64,000 nt of DNA from Aromatoleum toluvorans (GCF_012910905.1 NZ_WTVN01000005.1:100116-164115), one strand, 5' to 3'. Shown: positions 1 to 10,021, counted from the first letter of the stretch. The notes: generated by a model not told the origin, from the sequence alone. A program made the numbers and translations.

Positions 1-24
1 GGCCGCCGGCGGAGAAGCCGACGA

Positions 25-348
25 TCAGCCGGCAGTCACCTCGACAGGGCTGCCGGACTGCTGGCTGACGAGCTGCGAGAGCAGCTCGTAGAGTTCGGTG
101 CCGCTGCGCGTCGCGACCCAGCGCCCGGCATCGTGGCGGAAGTGGAAGCCGCCCGATTTGGCGGCGACCCAGATCTCGCGGGCAGCGGAATGGCGGTTGA
201 TGACCATCTTGCTGCCGTTCTCGAATTCGATTTCCAGCACGCCGCCGGGCATGGTCTCGATGTCCAGCTCGGCCCCGCAGGCTTCGAGCGCTGCTTCGAT
301 CCGCGCGAGCTCGGCCTCGGCCAGCGCGTTGAACGCCGATTCTTCCAT
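25..348 (-). CDS. cyaY: Frataxin-like iron-sulfur assembly protein CyaY
   Basis: Small acidic frataxin homologue, 107 aa, the usual length for bacterial CyaY. The family binds iron and modulates the cysteine desulfurase IscS during Fe-S cluster assembly in the cytoplasm. The first helix is rich in Glu (MEESAF...EAELARIEAALEA), as in the frataxin acidic ridge. The beta-sheet core follows around residues 35-75, with the family-typical stretch GSKMVINRH...EIWVAAKSGGFHF. I chose the internal ATG because a strong AGGAGA lies 5-10 bases upstream; the longer reading frame runs back into the divergent lptM gene. It is divergent from lptM-lysA across a gap of about 46 bp that must hold both promoters. 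Confidence 0.93.
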   Translation of the reverse strand: MEESAFNALAEAELARIEAALEACGAELDIETMPGGVLEIEFENGSKMVINRHSAAREIWVAAKSGGFHFRHDAGRWVATRSGTELYELLSQLVSQQSGSPVEVTAG

Positions 349-394
349 GTTCTCTCCTTCTGTTAGGATTTCCGTTTTTTCGATTGCCGCCACC

Positions 395-568
395 ATGCGA
401 TCCATTCCGACCGCCGCCGCACTGTGCTGCGCCGCCCTTGCACTGAGCGGCTGCGGGATCAAGGGGCCGCTCTACCTGCCCCAGGTTCCGCCCGCACCGG
501 CCAAGGCAGCCCCGCCTGCCGCCGTCGATCATAGCAAAGCCCCCACCGCTCCCGCCGACTCCAGATGA
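395..568 (+). CDS. lptM: LPS-assembly lipoprotein LptM (YifL-like)
   Basis: Short lipoprotein of 57 aa. It has a signal peptide with lipobox LSGC (acylated Cys at residue 20), then the conserved GIKGPLYLP motif, then a Pro/Ala-rich tail. LptM is known to sit with the LptDE outer-membrane translocon and help LptD mature oxidatively; the GxKGPLY stretch directly after the lipobox is the family signature. The stop overlaps the lysA start as ATGA, so the two are translationally coupled. This lptM-lysA pairing (often with cyaY divergent) is a common proteobacterial arrangement. The start is the first ATG in front of the hydrophobic core; longer in-frame extensions are implausible because they would bury the signal peptide. 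Confidence 0.9.
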   Translation: MRSIPTAAALCCAALALSGCGIKGPLYLPQVPPAPAKAAPPAAVDHSKAPTAPADSR

Positions 569-1827
569 CTTCCCGATTCCCGATTCCGACCCTGACCGAG
601 GGCAGCAACGGTCTTCAGCTTGAACAGGTCGCGCTGACCACGATCGCTGCGCAATACGGTACGCCTGTCTATGCCTATTCGCGGCGCGCCCTGACCGACG
701 CCTTCGCGGCCTACCGCGAGGTCCTGGCCGGCCGGCGCGGTTTCATATGCTATGCCGTGAAGGCCAATTCGAATCTCGGCGTGCTGTCGGTGTTCGCGCA
801 GCTGGGCGCGGGCTTCGACATCGTCTCGGGCGGCGAACTCGCGCGGGTGCTGGCCGCCGGCGGCGACGCGGGCAAGGTGGTGTTCTCGGGCGTGGGCAAG
901 AGCCGCGACGAGATGCGCCAGGCGCTGAACGCGGGGATCCGCTGCTTCAATGTCGAATCGGAAGCCGAGATCGAGCGCCTGAACGCGGTCGCGGGCGAGC
1001 TCGGCAAGGTCGCCCCGATCGCGTTCCGCGTGAATCCGGATGTCGACCCCAAGACCCATCCCTACATCTCGACGGGGCTCAAGAACAACAAGTTCGGCGT
1101 CGCGATCGATGCGGCGGCGGACCTGTATCGCCGCGCGGCGAGCCTGCCGCATCTGCGCGTGAGCGGGGTGGCGTGCCATATCGGCTCGCAGCTGCTCGAC
1201 CCCGCGCCGATCGCGGAAGCCGCCGGCAAGCTGCTCGCGCTCGTCGACCGCCTTGCCGCCGAGGGCATCGAGCTCGATCACATCGACCTGGGGGGCGGCC
1301 TCGGGATCCGGTATCGTGACGAGCAGCCGCCGAGCGTTGCGGAGTACCTCGCGCCGCTGCTGAAGCTGTTCGAGGGCCGCAAGGAGGAGCTGAGCTTCGA
1401 GCCGGGCCGCTCGCTGGTCGGCAACGCGGGCCTGCTGCTCACGCGCATCGAGTACCTGAAGCCGGGCGAGGAGAAGAATTTCGCGATCGTCGATGCGGCG
1501 ATGAACGATCTGGCGCGTCCGGCGCTGTACGACGCCTACCACGAGGTGGTCGCGGTGCAGCCGCGCACGCTGGCGGCGAAGACTTACGAGATCGTCGGGC
1601 CGATCTGCGAAAGCGGCGACTTCCTCGCGCACGACCGCGAGCTGGCGGTCGAGGCGGGCGATCTGGTCGCGCTGCTGTCGGCCGGGGCCTACGGCATGGC
1701 GATGAGCTCGAACTACAACACGCGCCCGCGCGCGGCCGAGGTCATGGTGGATGGCGACCGCATGCACCTGATCCGCCGGCGCGAGACGGTCGAATCGCTC
1801 TATGCGCTCGAGTCGCCGTTGAGCTGA
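565..1827 (+). CDS. lysA: Diaminopimelate decarboxylase
   Basis: PLP enzyme that decarboxylates meso-diaminopimelate to L-lysine, the last step of the DAP pathway. It is a fold-type III (alanine-racemase-like) decarboxylase of 420 aa, normal length. Visible residues are the Schiff-base Lys66 in CYAVKANSN, His205 in HIGSQ, the phosphate-binding GGGLGI (about 243-248), EPGR (279-282) and the C-terminal CESGD (348-352), whose Cys reaches the active site of the partner subunit. The start overlaps the lptM stop by ATGA. Its 3' end overlaps a convergent small gene by 28 bp. Confidence 0.97.
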   Translation: MTSRFPIPTLTEGSNGLQLEQVALTTIAAQYGTPVYAYSRRALTDAFAAYREVLAGRRGFICYAVKANSNLGVLSVFAQLGAGFDIVSGGELARVLAAGGDAGKVVFSGVGKSRDEMRQALNAGIRCFNVESEAEIERLNAVAGELGKVAPIAFRVNPDVDPKTHPYISTGLKNNKFGVAIDAAADLYRRAASLPHLRVSGVACHIGSQLLDPAPIAEAAGKLLALVDRLAAEGIELDHIDLGGGLGIRYRDEQPPSVAEYLAPLLKLFEGRKEELSFEPGRSLVGNAGLLLTRIEYLKPGEEKNFAIVDAAMNDLARPALYDAYHEVVAVQPRTLAAKTYEIVGPICESGDFLAHDRELAVEAGDLVALLSAGAYGMAMSSNYNTRPRAAEVMVDGDRMHLIRRRETVESLYALESPLS

Positions 1828-2174
1828 GCCCTCGGGTCCACTTTTTTCCCTTCGGCTTGCGCCTCAAGGATCAGGGCGCGGCCGAAGGCCTTCCAGGCCG
1901 GTCCGCCGTGCGTGTGTACACCGGTATCGGCGCTCTCCTCCATCACGCGCAACATCAGCACGCCCAGCGCGAAGAGTTCGCCGCGCGCGCGCAGGCGGGC
2001 ATCCGGGTCGGCAAGCAGGGCCTGCGTGTGGTCGGGACCACCTTGCAGGGCTTCGCGGGCGAGCTTGCGCATGACAACCGGGTTGTCCCAGTCAAGTTTG
2101 AGCAGCATCCCGCGCTTGAGGATCTCGCGCTCGAGCTCGCTGGCATCGCGGTCGAAATGCTCGAATCCGCTCAT
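1800..2174 (-). CDS. Uncharacterised 124-aa protein at the end of the rfb operon
   Basis: I do not recognise a family. It is a soluble, charged, mostly helical 124-aa protein with no signal peptide or membrane segment. The N-terminal half is rich in Asp/Glu/Arg, followed by a His/Gly turn (GVHTHGGPAWKAFGRAL). It begins only 3 bases after the rfbD stop (TGAGCCATG), so it is almost certainly co-transcribed and probably coupled with the dTDP-rhamnose genes. Its last 28 bases overlap the 3' end of lysA on the other strand. A role tied to rhamnose or surface polysaccharide is only suggested by position. Confidence 0.7.
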   Translation of the reverse strand: MSGFEHFDRDASELEREILKRGMLLKLDWDNPVVMRKLAREALQGGPDHTQALLADPDARLRARGELFALGVLMLRVMEESADTGVHTHGGPAWKAFGRALILEAQAEGKKVDPRAQLNGDSSA

Positions 2175-2177
2175 GGC

Positions 2178-3071
2178 TCAGCGCGCAAGCTCTTCGAGGC
2201 AGCGGCGCAGCGCGTCCTGCCACGGCGGCATCACGATGCCGAAGCGTGCGGCGAGGCGATCCGCGGACAGGCGGGAGTTGGCCGGGCGTGCGGCCGGCGT
2301 CGGATAGGCCGATGCGGGGATCGGTTCGACGCTCGTGACCTTGAGAGCGAGTTCCGGCAACGCACTGCGGGCGGTGGCGAAGACCGCCTCGGCGAAGCCG
2401 TGCCAGTTCGTTTCGCCGGCTGACGTGAGGTTGAAGAGGCCCGATGCGAAGGCACCCTCACGCCGTTCGCGCTGTGCGCCCGCAATGATGTGCGCCGTGG
2501 CGTCGGCGATGTTGCGCGCCCAGGTCGGCGCGCCGTGCTGGTCGGCGACGACGCGCAGCGCTTCGCGCTCGGCGCCGAGGCGCAGCATCGTGCGCACGAA
2601 GTTGCCGCCGCGCGCGGCGAACACCCAGGTGGTGCGCAGGATCAGGTGGTCGCAGCCGGACGCACGGATCGCCACTTCGCCGGCGAGCTTGCTGCGGCCG
2701 TAGGCGTTGACCGGGGCGACGGCGTCGTCCTCCGTGTAGGGGCCGGACTTGGTGCCGTCGAACACGTAGTCGGTCGAGTAGTGGATCAGCAGAGCACCGG
2801 CCGCCTTCGCGGCGCGGGCGAGTTCGCCGGGGGCGGTGCCGTTGATCGTGGTCGCGAGCGCTTCCTCGGATTCGGCCTTGTCGACGGCCGTGTACGCGGC
2901 GGCATTGACGATGACGTCCGGGGCCTGTTCGGCGATGAGCGCGGCGAGCGTCTCGGGGTGCGACAGGTCGCAGCGGCGACGGTCGAGCGCGACGACTTCG
3001 CCGAGCGGCATCAGGGCGCGCGCAAGTTCCCAGCCGACCTGGCCGTTGGCGCCGGTGACGAGCAGTTTCAT
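2178..3071 (-). CDS. rfbD: dTDP-4-dehydrorhamnose reductase RfbD/RmlD
   Basis: Last enzyme of dTDP-L-rhamnose synthesis: NAD(P)H-dependent reduction of dTDP-4-keto-L-rhamnose. Extended short-chain dehydrogenase of 297 aa with the nucleotide-binding GANGQVG at residues 7-13, the family motif YSTDYVFDG at 98-106 and the catalytic Tyr124-x3-Lys128 (YGRSK). The same reading frame stays open far upstream through rfbC, but the true start is the ATG that overlaps the rfbC stop by 4 bases. Fourth gene in the rfbB-rfbA-rfbC-rfbD order. Confidence 0.95.
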   Translation of the reverse strand: MKLLVTGANGQVGWELARALMPLGEVVALDRRRCDLSHPETLAALIAEQAPDVIVNAAAYTAVDKAESEEALATTINGTAPGELARAAKAAGALLIHYSTDYVFDGTKSGPYTEDDAVAPVNAYGRSKLAGEVAIRASGCDHLILRTTWVFAARGGNFVRTMLRLGAEREALRVVADQHGAPTWARNIADATAHIIAGAQRERREGAFASGLFNLTSAGETNWHGFAEAVFATARSALPELALKVTSVEPIPASAYPTPAARPANSRLSADRLAARFGIVMPPWQDALRRCLEELAR

Positions 3072-3613
3072 TCGAATACCTCGCATTGCGCGAGCAGCTT
3101 GCCCTCGCGGTCTTTCGCCGACAGTTGCGGCTCGCCCGCGAGCGGCCACTCGACGCCGACCGTCTGGTCGTTCCAGGCGAGGCAGCGCTCGTGTTCGGGC
3201 GCGTAGTAGTCGGTGGTCTTGTACAGGAAGTCCGCGGACTCGGACAGCACGACGAAGCCGTGCGCGAAGCCGGGCGGGATCCACACCTGGCGGTGGTTGT
3301 CCTCGCTGAGCTCGGTGCCCGTCCAGCGGCCGAAGGTCGGCGAACGGCGGCGCAGGTCGACGGCGACGTCGAACACCGCGCCCCGCACGACGCGCACGAG
3401 TTTCCCTTGCGGCTGGCGAATCTGGTAATGCAGGCCGCGCAGCACGCCGCGCGCAGAACGGGAGTGGTTGTCCTGCACGAACGCTGCGTCGAGGCCGGTC
3501 GCGTCGCGGAAGGCGCGCGCGTTGAAGCTCTCGAGGAAGAAGCCGCGCGCGTCGCCGAACACTTTGGGTTCGATGATCAGGACGTCGGGGATGGCAGTCG
3601 GGATCGCGTGCAT
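3068..3613 (-). CDS. rfbC: dTDP-4-dehydrorhamnose 3,5-epimerase RfbC/RmlC
   Basis: Cupin-fold epimerase that inverts C3 and C5 of dTDP-4-keto-6-deoxyglucose, step three of dTDP-L-rhamnose synthesis. 181 aa, normal length. Visible family residues are the catalytic base His62 in RGLHYQ, Lys71 just after it, the IPPGFAHGF strand (about 112-120) and the Tyr-containing TTDYYAP stretch. The start shares one base with the rfbA stop (TGATG) and the end overlaps the rfbD start, so the operon is tightly packed. Confidence 0.96.
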   Translation of the reverse strand: MHAIPTAIPDVLIIEPKVFGDARGFFLESFNARAFRDATGLDAAFVQDNHSRSARGVLRGLHYQIRQPQGKLVRVVRGAVFDVAVDLRRRSPTFGRWTGTELSEDNHRQVWIPPGFAHGFVVLSESADFLYKTTDYYAPEHERCLAWNDQTVGVEWPLAGEPQLSAKDREGKLLAQCEVFE

Positions 3614-4497
3614 CAGAACACCCGCTCTTCGAGAAGGCGCAGCAGGTACTGGCCATAGCCGTTCTTCGCGAGCGGCCGGGCGAGTTCGGTAAGCTGGGCG
3701 GCATCGATCCAGCCCGCGCGCCAGGCGATCTCCTCCGGGCAGGCGATCTTCAATCCCTGGCGCTTCTCGATCGTCTGGATGAAGAGGCCGGCTTCGAGCA
3801 GGCTTTCGTGCGTGCCGGTGTCGAGCCAGGCGTGGCCGCGGCCCATGACCTGCACGTCGAGCGCGCCGGCCTCGAGGTAGTGGCGATTGACGTCGGTGAT
3901 CTCGAGTTCGCCGCGCGCGCTGGGCTTGAGGCCGCGGGCGATGTCGACGACGCGTTCGTCGTAGAAATAGAGGCCGGTGACGGCGTAGCGGCTCTTCGGC
4001 TTCGCGGGTTTTTCCTCGATGCTGATGGCACGCCCGGCGGCATCGAATTCGACGACGCCGTAGCGCTCCGGGTCATTCACCGGATAGGCGAAGACGGTCG
4101 CGCCGTGCGCGCGCTGGCCCGCCTGGCGCAGATCGTCGGCGATCTCGTGGCCGTAGAACAGGTTGTCGCCGAGCACGAGCGCCGAGGGGCCGCCGGCGAT
4201 GAAGTCCTCGCCGATCAGGAAGGCTTGCGCGAGGCCGTCCGGGCTGGGCTGCACCGCATATTGCAGGCGCAGGCCCCAGCGACGGCCGTCGCCGAGCAGC
4301 TGCTCGAAGCGCGGCGTGTCCTGCGGCGTGGAGATGATGAGGATGTCGCGGATGCCCGCGAGCATCAGGGTGCTGAGCGGGTAGTAGATCATCGGCTTGT
4401 CGTACACCGGCAGCAGCTGCTTCGACACGGCCAGCGTCGCCGGGTGCAGGCGGGTGCCGGAGCCGCCGGCGAGGATGATGCCCTTGCGTGCGCTCAT
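3613..4497 (-). CDS. rfbA: Glucose-1-phosphate thymidylyltransferase RfbA/RmlA
   Basis: Makes dTDP-glucose from dTTP and glucose-1-phosphate, the first committed step towards dTDP-L-rhamnose. 294 aa, the usual length. The N-terminal nucleotidyltransferase signature [11 protein letters not shown] is at about residues 9-19, followed by the sugar-phosphate and metal-binding stretches ([18 protein letters not shown] and later VLGDNLFYG). I placed the start at the ATG two bases after the rfbB stop; upstream in-frame residues are rfbB shadow. Feedback inhibition by dTDP-rhamnose is a known family property. Confidence 0.96.
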   Translation of the reverse strand: MSARKGIILAGGSGTRLHPATLAVSKQLLPVYDKPMIYYPLSTLMLAGIRDILIISTPQDTPRFEQLLGDGRRWGLRLQYAVQPSPDGLAQAFLIGEDFIAGGPSALVLGDNLFYGHEIADDLRQAGQRAHGATVFAYPVNDPERYGVVEFDAAGRAISIEEKPAKPKSRYAVTGLYFYDERVVDIARGLKPSARGELEITDVNRHYLEAGALDVQVMGRGHAWLDTGTHESLLEAGLFIQTIEKRQGLKIACPEEIAWRAGWIDAAQLTELARPLAKNGYGQYLLRLLEERVF

Positions 4498-4499
4498 GT

Positions 4500-5561
4500 T
4501 CAGCGTTCTCCGTAGTTGCGCACGACCCATTCCCGGTACGCGCCGCTCTGCACGTGCGCGACCCAGTCCTGGTTCGCGAGGTACCACGCGACGGTCTTGC
4601 GGATGCCGGTCTCGAAGGTCTCGGCCGGGCGCCAGCCGAGCTCGCGCTCGATCTTGCGCGCGTCGATCGCGTAGCGGCGGTCGTGGCCGGGGCGGTCGGC
4701 GACGTAGGTGATGAGGCGCGCGTGCGGGCCGGCGGGGTCGGGGCGTAGTTCGTCGAGCAGTGCGCAGACGGTGTGCACGATCTCGAGGTTGGGCATCTCG
4801 TTCCAGCCGCCGACGTTGTAGGTCTCGCCGAGGCGGCCGTGTGCGAGGACTTCGCGGATCGCAGCGCAGTGGTCGCCGACGTACAGCCAGTCGCGCACGT
4901 TGCGGCCGTCGCCATACACGGGCAGGGGCTTGCCGGCGAGCGCGTTGGCGATCATCAGCGGGATGAGCTTTTCGGGGAACTGGTAGGGGCCGTAGTTGTT
5001 CGAGCAGTTGGTCGTGAGCACCGGCAGGCCGTAGGTGTGGTACCAGGCGCGCACGAGGTGGTCGGAGGCGGCCTTGCTCGCGGAGTACGGGCTGTTGGGC
5101 TCGTAGGCCTTGGTCTCGGCGAAGGGCGGGTCGTCCGGGGCGAGCGAGCCGTAAACCTCGTCGGTGGAGACATGCAGGAAGCGGAAGTCGGCCTTCTCGG
5201 CGCCGTCGAGCGCGGACCAGTACGCGCGGGCGGCTTCGAGCAGCGTGAACGTGCCTTCGACGTTGGTCCGGACGAAGGCCGCGGGGCCGTGGATCGAGCG
5301 GTCGACGTGGCTTTCGGCGGCGAAATGGACGATCGCGCGCGGCCGCTGTGCGGCGAGCAAGCGGTCGATGAGCGCGCGGTCGCAGATGTCTCCCTGCACG
5401 AAGACGTGGCGGGAGTCATCCCGCAGCGCGGCGAGGTTCTCGAGGTTGCCCGCGTAAGTCAGCGCATCGAGGTTGAGCACCGGCTCGTCGCCGGCGCGCA
5501 GCCAGTCGAGCACGAAATTGGCGCCGATGAAGCCTGCACCGCCCGTCACCAAAATCATCAA
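4500..5561 (-). CDS. rfbB: dTDP-glucose 4,6-dehydratase RfbB/RmlB
   Basis: NAD+-dependent dehydratase forming dTDP-4-keto-6-deoxyglucose, second step of the rhamnose pathway. 353 aa extended SDR with [10 protein letters not shown] at the N-terminus, STDEVYG in the active site and the catalytic YSASK. First gene of the rfbBACD operon. There are two adjacent ATG codons (Met-Met) and either could start translation; I report the longer. The upstream 120 bp shared with dacB should contain the operon promoter. Confidence 0.96.
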   Translation of the reverse strand: MMILVTGGAGFIGANFVLDWLRAGDEPVLNLDALTYAGNLENLAALRDDSRHVFVQGDICDRALIDRLLAAQRPRAIVHFAAESHVDRSIHGPAAFVRTNVEGTFTLLEAARAYWSALDGAEKADFRFLHVSTDEVYGSLAPDDPPFAETKAYEPNSPYSASKAASDHLVRAWYHTYGLPVLTTNCSNNYGPYQFPEKLIPLMIANALAGKPLPVYGDGRNVRDWLYVGDHCAAIREVLAHGRLGETYNVGGWNEMPNLEIVHTVCALLDELRPDPAGPHARLITYVADRPGHDRRYAIDARKIERELGWRPAETFETGIRKTVAWYLANQDWVAHVQSGAYREWVVRNYGER

Positions 5562-5580
5562 ACCACCTTCAGCGGGATTT

Positions 5581-5604
5581 GCCCTGCACGGCAGGGCGTA
5601 AAAT
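5581..5604 (+). promoter_or_regulatory. Hairpin and possible -10 element in the rfbB-dacB divergent gap
   Basis: A perfect 7-bp inverted repeat (GCCCTGC, 3-base loop, GCAGGGC) is followed directly by TAAAAT, which resembles a -10 box for dacB. I see no matching -35 at normal spacing, so promoter function is a guess. The palindrome could equally be an operator acting on the divergent rfb operon. Confidence 0.3.
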
Positions 5605-5680
5605 GCCGATCCGATCGGGATCGCGAAACGTGAAATTGTATCGCGCCCGGATAACGCCGCGCGATCGGCCCGAGGAATGC

Positions 5681-7150
5681 ATGTTGCAGGATATTGACGA
5701 CCATCTCATGACGGCAGGCCGCCTGGTGCGCGTCTGCGCGGGCCTGTTGCTCGCCGTGCTGTTCGGCGCCGCGAGCGCCAGCGGGCTCCCGGCGCCGGTA
5801 CAGCAGGCGCTCGACGCCGCACACGTGCCCGCCGACGGCGTCGCCGTGTGGGTGCAGGCGGTCGACGCCCCGAAGCCGCAGTTGCAGCGCAATGGCGAGC
5901 GGCCGATGAACCCCGCGTCGGTGATGAAGATCGTCACCGCCTTCGCCGCGCTGGATCGGCTCGGGCCGGCCTTCACCTGGACGACGCGGGTGGCGAGCGA
6001 CGGACCGGTCGCGGCGGGCGTGCTGGACGGCAACCTGTACCTGACGGGCGGTGCCGACCCGATGCTGAACCACGAGCGGCTGGAGCGGCTGCTGCGCCAG
6101 GTCCGCGCGCTGGGCATCACGACGGTGCGCGGCGACATCGTGCTCGACGGCTCGGCGCTCGCGCTGCCGCCACACGATCCGGCGGCCTTCGACGGGCGGG
6201 CGCTGCGGCCCTACAACAGCGGCGCCTACGGGCTGCTGATGCACTTCAACACCCTGCAGCTGCGCCTCGTGCCGGCCGCGGAAGGCCAGCTGGTGGGGCT
6301 CGCGCCTTATCCCAGCCTGACCGGGGTCGACATCGACAACCGCATCCGGACCGCGCCGGGCCCCTGCGGCGTGTGGTACGGGAACCTCGATGCGGCGCTG
6401 GAAGCCGGCCCGGCGGGGTCACGCCTGGTGCTGTCGGGCAGCATGCCGGCGAGCTGCGGGCAGCGCGACTGGGCGACGGCGCCACTGTCGCCCGAAGCCT
6501 TCGGGCGGGCGCTGATCTCGGCGCTGTGGGCAGAACTGGGCGGCACGGTCGAAGGCACGGTGCGCAGCGGCGTGACGCCGGGCAGCGCGGTGACGCTCGT
6601 CACGGAGACTTCGCCGCCGCTCGCCGACGTGGTGCGCGAGATGAACAAGTGGTCGAGCAACGTGATCGCGCGCCAGTTGCTCGCGACGCTGGGCCGCGAA
6701 AGCGGTGCGAACCTGGACATGGTCGCGGGCGGTGCGGCGGCCGTGCAGGCGCAGCTCGCCGCCGATGGAATCGCGACGGCGGGCCTCGTGATCGAGAACG
6801 GCTCGGGCCTGTCGCGCATCGAGCGGGTGAGCGCGCGCGCGCTCGCGGAGATCCTGCTCGCGGCGTGGCAGCGGCCCTTCATGCCGGAGTTCATGGCGGC
6901 GCTGCCGATCGCCGGCGAGGACGGCACGGCGCGCGGGCGGCTGAACGACAGCCCGGCGCGCGGCTACGCCCACATCAAGACGGGCTCGATCAACGGCGTG
7001 AAGTCCTTCGCCGGCTATGTGCTGGATCGTAACGGCCGGCGCCATGCGGTCGTGATGATCGTGAACCACGCCGAGGCCGGCGCGAGCCAGGCCGCGCAGG
7101 ACGCGCTGCTGGAATGGGTGTGGGCCACCGGCGGCGCCCCGGAGAAGTGA
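5681..7150 (+). CDS. dacB: D-alanyl-D-alanine carboxypeptidase/endopeptidase (PBP4 family)
   Basis: Low-molecular-weight penicillin-binding protein, peptidase S13 family. It trims the pentapeptide D-Ala and cuts peptidoglycan cross-links in the periplasm. The active-site motifs are all present: SVMK (Ser about residue 80), SSN (in [10 protein letters not shown]) and KTGS near the C-terminus. An N-terminal hydrophobic segment ([17 protein letters not shown]) is a Sec signal. Start choice: the ATG at 5681 has GAGG 6-9 bases upstream; the next in-frame ATG (5708) gives a more typical short signal peptide and remains possible. It converges on the next minus-strand gene. Confidence 0.92.
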   Translation: MLQDIDDHLMTAGRLVRVCAGLLLAVLFGAASASGLPAPVQQALDAAHVPADGVAVWVQAVDAPKPQLQRNGERPMNPASVMKIVTAFAALDRLGPAFTWTTRVASDGPVAAGVLDGNLYLTGGADPMLNHERLERLLRQVRALGITTVRGDIVLDGSALALPPHDPAAFDGRALRPYNSGAYGLLMHFNTLQLRLVPAAEGQLVGLAPYPSLTGVDIDNRIRTAPGPCGVWYGNLDAALEAGPAGSRLVLSGSMPASCGQRDWATAPLSPEAFGRALISALWAELGGTVEGTVRSGVTPGSAVTLVTETSPPLADVVREMNKWSSNVIARQLLATLGRESGANLDMVAGGAAAVQAQLAADGIATAGLVIENGSGLSRIERVSARALAEILLAAWQRPFMPEFMAALPIAGEDGTARGRLNDSPARGYAHIKTGSINGVKSFAGYVLDRNGRRHAVVMIVNHAEAGASQAAQDALLEWVWATGGAPEK

Positions 7151-7169
7151 CGGGCGCCGCGGCGGTGCG

Positions 7170-7583
7170 TCAGGCTTCCGGCATCGGCATGACGCTGCGG
7201 TCGAGCAGGTTGAGCCAGCCGCGGATCACGCGGTAGATGATCCACAGGGTCGCACCGCCGATCAGCACAAGGGCGAAGGGGATGCCGATGAGGGTGAAAA
7301 CCATCCCGGCGGCGACGAGGATCCACAGCAGCGCGAACCAGAAGGTGCGGATCTGCCAGCGGAAGTGGCTTTCCAGCCAGGTGCCGCGCACGGCGCTGCG
7401 CTTCATGTAGTTGAGCACCACGGCGAGGATCGACGGCAGGCTCGCAACGAAGCTGCCGATGACCGTCGCGGAGCCGACAATGCCGGAGATGACGGCGAAG
7501 GCGTGGAGCGCGTAGATGACGTGCGCGAGGGTGACGAGGCCGTCGAGGTCGGCGGGAACGCTGTCGCTGCGGTAGTCGGGCAT
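7170..7583 (-). CDS. Small three-helix membrane protein, DUF4870-like
   Basis: 137-aa integral membrane protein. Three hydrophobic stretches are visible: around residues 20-58 (VIYALHAFAVISGIVGSATVIGS, then ASLPSILAVVLNY), 80-100 (FWFALLWILVAAGMVFTLIG) and 100-120. Between the first and second lies a basic loop with KRSAVRGTWLESHFRWQIRTFWF, the pattern of small proteobacterial DUF4870-type membrane proteins. Function unknown. It lies 36 bp downstream of ubiD on the same strand and may be co-transcribed with it. Confidence 0.75.
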   Translation of the reverse strand: MPDYRSDSVPADLDGLVTLAHVIYALHAFAVISGIVGSATVIGSFVASLPSILAVVLNYMKRSAVRGTWLESHFRWQIRTFWFALLWILVAAGMVFTLIGIPFALVLIGGATLWIIYRVIRGWLNLLDRSVMPMPEA

Positions 7584-7619
7584 GGCTCGCTCCGTGGTGA
7601 TCGGGGTGTCGGGTGACGC

Positions 7620-9110
7620 TTACAGGCCGAGGTCGGCCCACAGCTCGTCGACGCGCTGCTTGACGGCGGCATCCATCACGATCGGGCGCCCCCATTCGCG
7701 GTTCGTCTCGCCCGGCCACTTGTTGGTCGCATCCAGCCCCATCTTGCTGCCGAGGCTCGCGACCGGGCTGGCGAAGTCGAGGTAGTCGATCGGCGTGTTG
7801 TCGACCATCACGGTGTCGCGCGTGGCGTCGACGCGCGTCGTCATCGCCCAGATCACTTCCTTCCAGTCGCGGATGTTCACGTCATCATCGACGACGATGA
7901 TGAACTTCGTGTACATGAACTGGCGCAGGAAGCTCCAGATGCCGAACATCACGCGCTTGGCGTGACCGGGGTACTGCTTGCGGATGCTGACGACGGCAAG
8001 CCGGTAGGAGCAGCCTTCGGGCGGCAGGTAGAAGTCGATGATCTCGGGGAACTGCTTCTGCAGCAGCGGCACGAAGACTTCGTTGAGCGCGACGCCGAGC
8101 ATCGCCGGTTCGTCGGGCGGCTTGCCGGTGTAGGTCGAGTGGTAGATCGGGTCGCGGCGCATCGTGATGCGCTCGATCGTGAAGACGGGAAAGTCCGAGA
8201 CTTCGTTGTAGTAGCCGGTGTGGTCGCCGTAGGGGCCTTCGGGCGCCATGTCGTCTGGGTGGATCACGCCTTCGAGCACGATCTCGGCGGAGGCCGGCAC
8301 CTGCAGGTCGGAGCCGAGGCATTGCACGAGCTCGGTCTTGGCGCCGCGCAGCAGGCCCGCGAACTGGTATTCGGACAGCGTGTCGGGCACCGGCGTGACG
8401 GCGCCGAGGATGGTCGCGGGGTCGCAGCCGAGCACGACCGCGACCTTGAAGGGCTCACCGGGGTGTGCGAGCTGGTGCTCACGGAAGTCCAGCGCGCCGC
8501 CGCGGTGGGCGAGCCAGCGCATGATGACGCGGTTGGGGCCGAGTACCTGCTGGCGGTAGATACCGAGGTTCTGGCGCTTCTTGCCGGGGCCGCGCGTGAC
8601 GACCAGGCCCCAGGTGATCAGCGGCGCGACATCGCCGGGCCAGCAGTGCTGGATCGGCAGCTTCGCGAGGTCGACGTCCTTGCCTTCCCACACGACTTCC
8701 TGGCAGGGCGCGGAGCGCACCTCCTTGGGCGACATGTTGAGCACCTGGCGGAAGGCCGGGAACTTCTCCCACGCGTCCTTGAGCCCCCGGGGCGGCTCGG
8801 GCTCCTTGAGGAACGCGAGGAGCTTGCCGACTTCGCGCAGCGGCGTCTGCCAGTCGCCGTCGGTGAGTTCCTCGCCCATGCCCAGCGCAACCCGCTCGGG
8901 CGTGCCGAAGAGGTTCGCGAGCACCGGCATCGATTGCGGTACGCCGCGGGTGACGGGTTTTTCGAACAGCAGCGCGGGACCGCCGGCGCGCAGCACGCGA
9001 TCGGCGATCTCGGTCATCTCGAGGTGGGTATCGACGGGAATGCTGATGCGCTTGAGCTCGCCGCGCTGTTCGAGCTGGGCGATGAAGTCGCGGAGGTCGT
9101 GGTAACGCAT
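7620..9110 (-). CDS. ubiD: 4-hydroxy-3-polyprenylbenzoate decarboxylase UbiD
   Basis: Decarboxylates 4-hydroxy-3-polyprenylbenzoate to 2-polyprenylphenol in ubiquinone synthesis, using prenylated FMN made by UbiX. 496 aa, the usual length for the UbiQ-pathway UbiD. Recognisable parts are the N-terminal [19 protein letters not shown], the central [20 protein letters not shown] and the cofactor/active-site stretch [14 protein letters not shown]. No ubiX is in the window; ubiA and ubiC lie a few kb away. The same frame is open through pyrF, but the real start is this ATG, 17 bases after the pyrF stop. Confidence 0.95.
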   Translation of the reverse strand: MRYHDLRDFIAQLEQRGELKRISIPVDTHLEMTEIADRVLRAGGPALLFEKPVTRGVPQSMPVLANLFGTPERVALGMGEELTDGDWQTPLREVGKLLAFLKEPEPPRGLKDAWEKFPAFRQVLNMSPKEVRSAPCQEVVWEGKDVDLAKLPIQHCWPGDVAPLITWGLVVTRGPGKKRQNLGIYRQQVLGPNRVIMRWLAHRGGALDFREHQLAHPGEPFKVAVVLGCDPATILGAVTPVPDTLSEYQFAGLLRGAKTELVQCLGSDLQVPASAEIVLEGVIHPDDMAPEGPYGDHTGYYNEVSDFPVFTIERITMRRDPIYHSTYTGKPPDEPAMLGVALNEVFVPLLQKQFPEIIDFYLPPEGCSYRLAVVSIRKQYPGHAKRVMFGIWSFLRQFMYTKFIIVVDDDVNIRDWKEVIWAMTTRVDATRDTVMVDNTPIDYLDFASPVASLGSKMGLDATNKWPGETNREWGRPIVMDAAVKQRVDELWADLGL

Positions 9111-9127
9111 GAAGGGGTCTGGCTGGC

Positions 9128-9943
9128 TCAGCGGTGGGCGTTGATCGCGTCGCGCGTCTCGAGGGCGACGCGGCGCGCGGCTTCGGCGTAGTCCTCGCCG
9201 CTGCCGGCGTAAAGGATCGCGCGCGAGGAATTGATCATCAGGCCGGTGCCGTTCGCGGTGCGCCCCGCCTGCATCGTCGCGGCGATGTCGCCGCCCTGGG
9301 CACCGATGCCGGGCACCAGCAGCGGCATGTCGCCGGTGAGTTCGCGCACGCGGGCGATCTCGTTCGGGAAGGTCGCGCCGACGACGAGGCCGAGGTTGCC
9401 GCTCGCGTTCCACTCGTTCGCGACGAGGCGCGCGACGCGCTCGAACAGGCGCTCGCCGCCGCCGACGTCGAGGAACTGCAGGTCGCTGCCGCCGGGGTTC
9501 GAGGTGCGGCACAGCAGGATCACGCCCTTGTCGGCGTATTCCAGGTACGGCTCGACGGAGTCGCGGCCCATGTAGGGATTGACGGTGATCGCGTCGGCGC
9601 GGAAGCGCTCGAAGGCTTCCGCCGCATACTGGCTCGCGGTGCTGCCGATGTCGCCGCGCTTGGCGTCGAGGATCACCGGGATGTCGGGGTGGCGCGTGTG
9701 GATGTGGTCGATCAGCGCCTCGAGCTGGTCCTCGGCGCGCTGGGCGGCGAAGTAGGCGATCTGCGGCTTGAAGCTGCACACGAGGTCGGCGGTGGCGTCG
9801 ACGATGCCCTTGCAGAATTCGAGGATCGCGTCGGGGCGGCCCTGCAGGTGGGCAGGGAAGCGCGCGGGATCGGGGTCGAGGCCGACGCACAGCAGGCTGT
9901 TGCGGCGCTGCCAGGCGGCCCGGAGGGCGGTCATGAAATGCAT
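9128..9943 (-). CDS. pyrF: Orotidine 5'-phosphate decarboxylase
   Basis: Final step of UMP synthesis. 271 aa, matching the longer group-2 OMP decarboxylases rather than the ~230-aa E. coli type. The catalytic Asp-x-Lys-x2-Asp motif is seen as [16 protein letters not shown], and [12 protein letters not shown] is the usual N-terminal substrate strand. Two in-frame ATGs three codons apart are possible starts and neither has a clear Shine-Dalgarno; I use the upstream one. Followed directly by ubiD. Confidence 0.94.
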   Translation of the reverse strand: MHFMTALRAAWQRRNSLLCVGLDPDPARFPAHLQGRPDAILEFCKGIVDATADLVCSFKPQIAYFAAQRAEDQLEALIDHIHTRHPDIPVILDAKRGDIGSTASQYAAEAFERFRADAITVNPYMGRDSVEPYLEYADKGVILLCRTSNPGGSDLQFLDVGGGERLFERVARLVANEWNASGNLGLVVGATFPNEIARVRELTGDMPLLVPGIGAQGGDIAATMQAGRTANGTGLMINSSRAILYAGSGEDYAEAARRVALETRDAINAHR

Positions 9944-10021
9944 GGAGGCGTCCAGTTTGGTTCGGGGCGAATGATAAGCCGGATGACGCGCGTGCGCGCC
10001 CTCCCCCGCCACCTCCCCGCA

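Noticed and set aside
1..24. Fragment at the left window edge
   Set aside because: Too short to assign; nothing recognisable before the cyaY stop.
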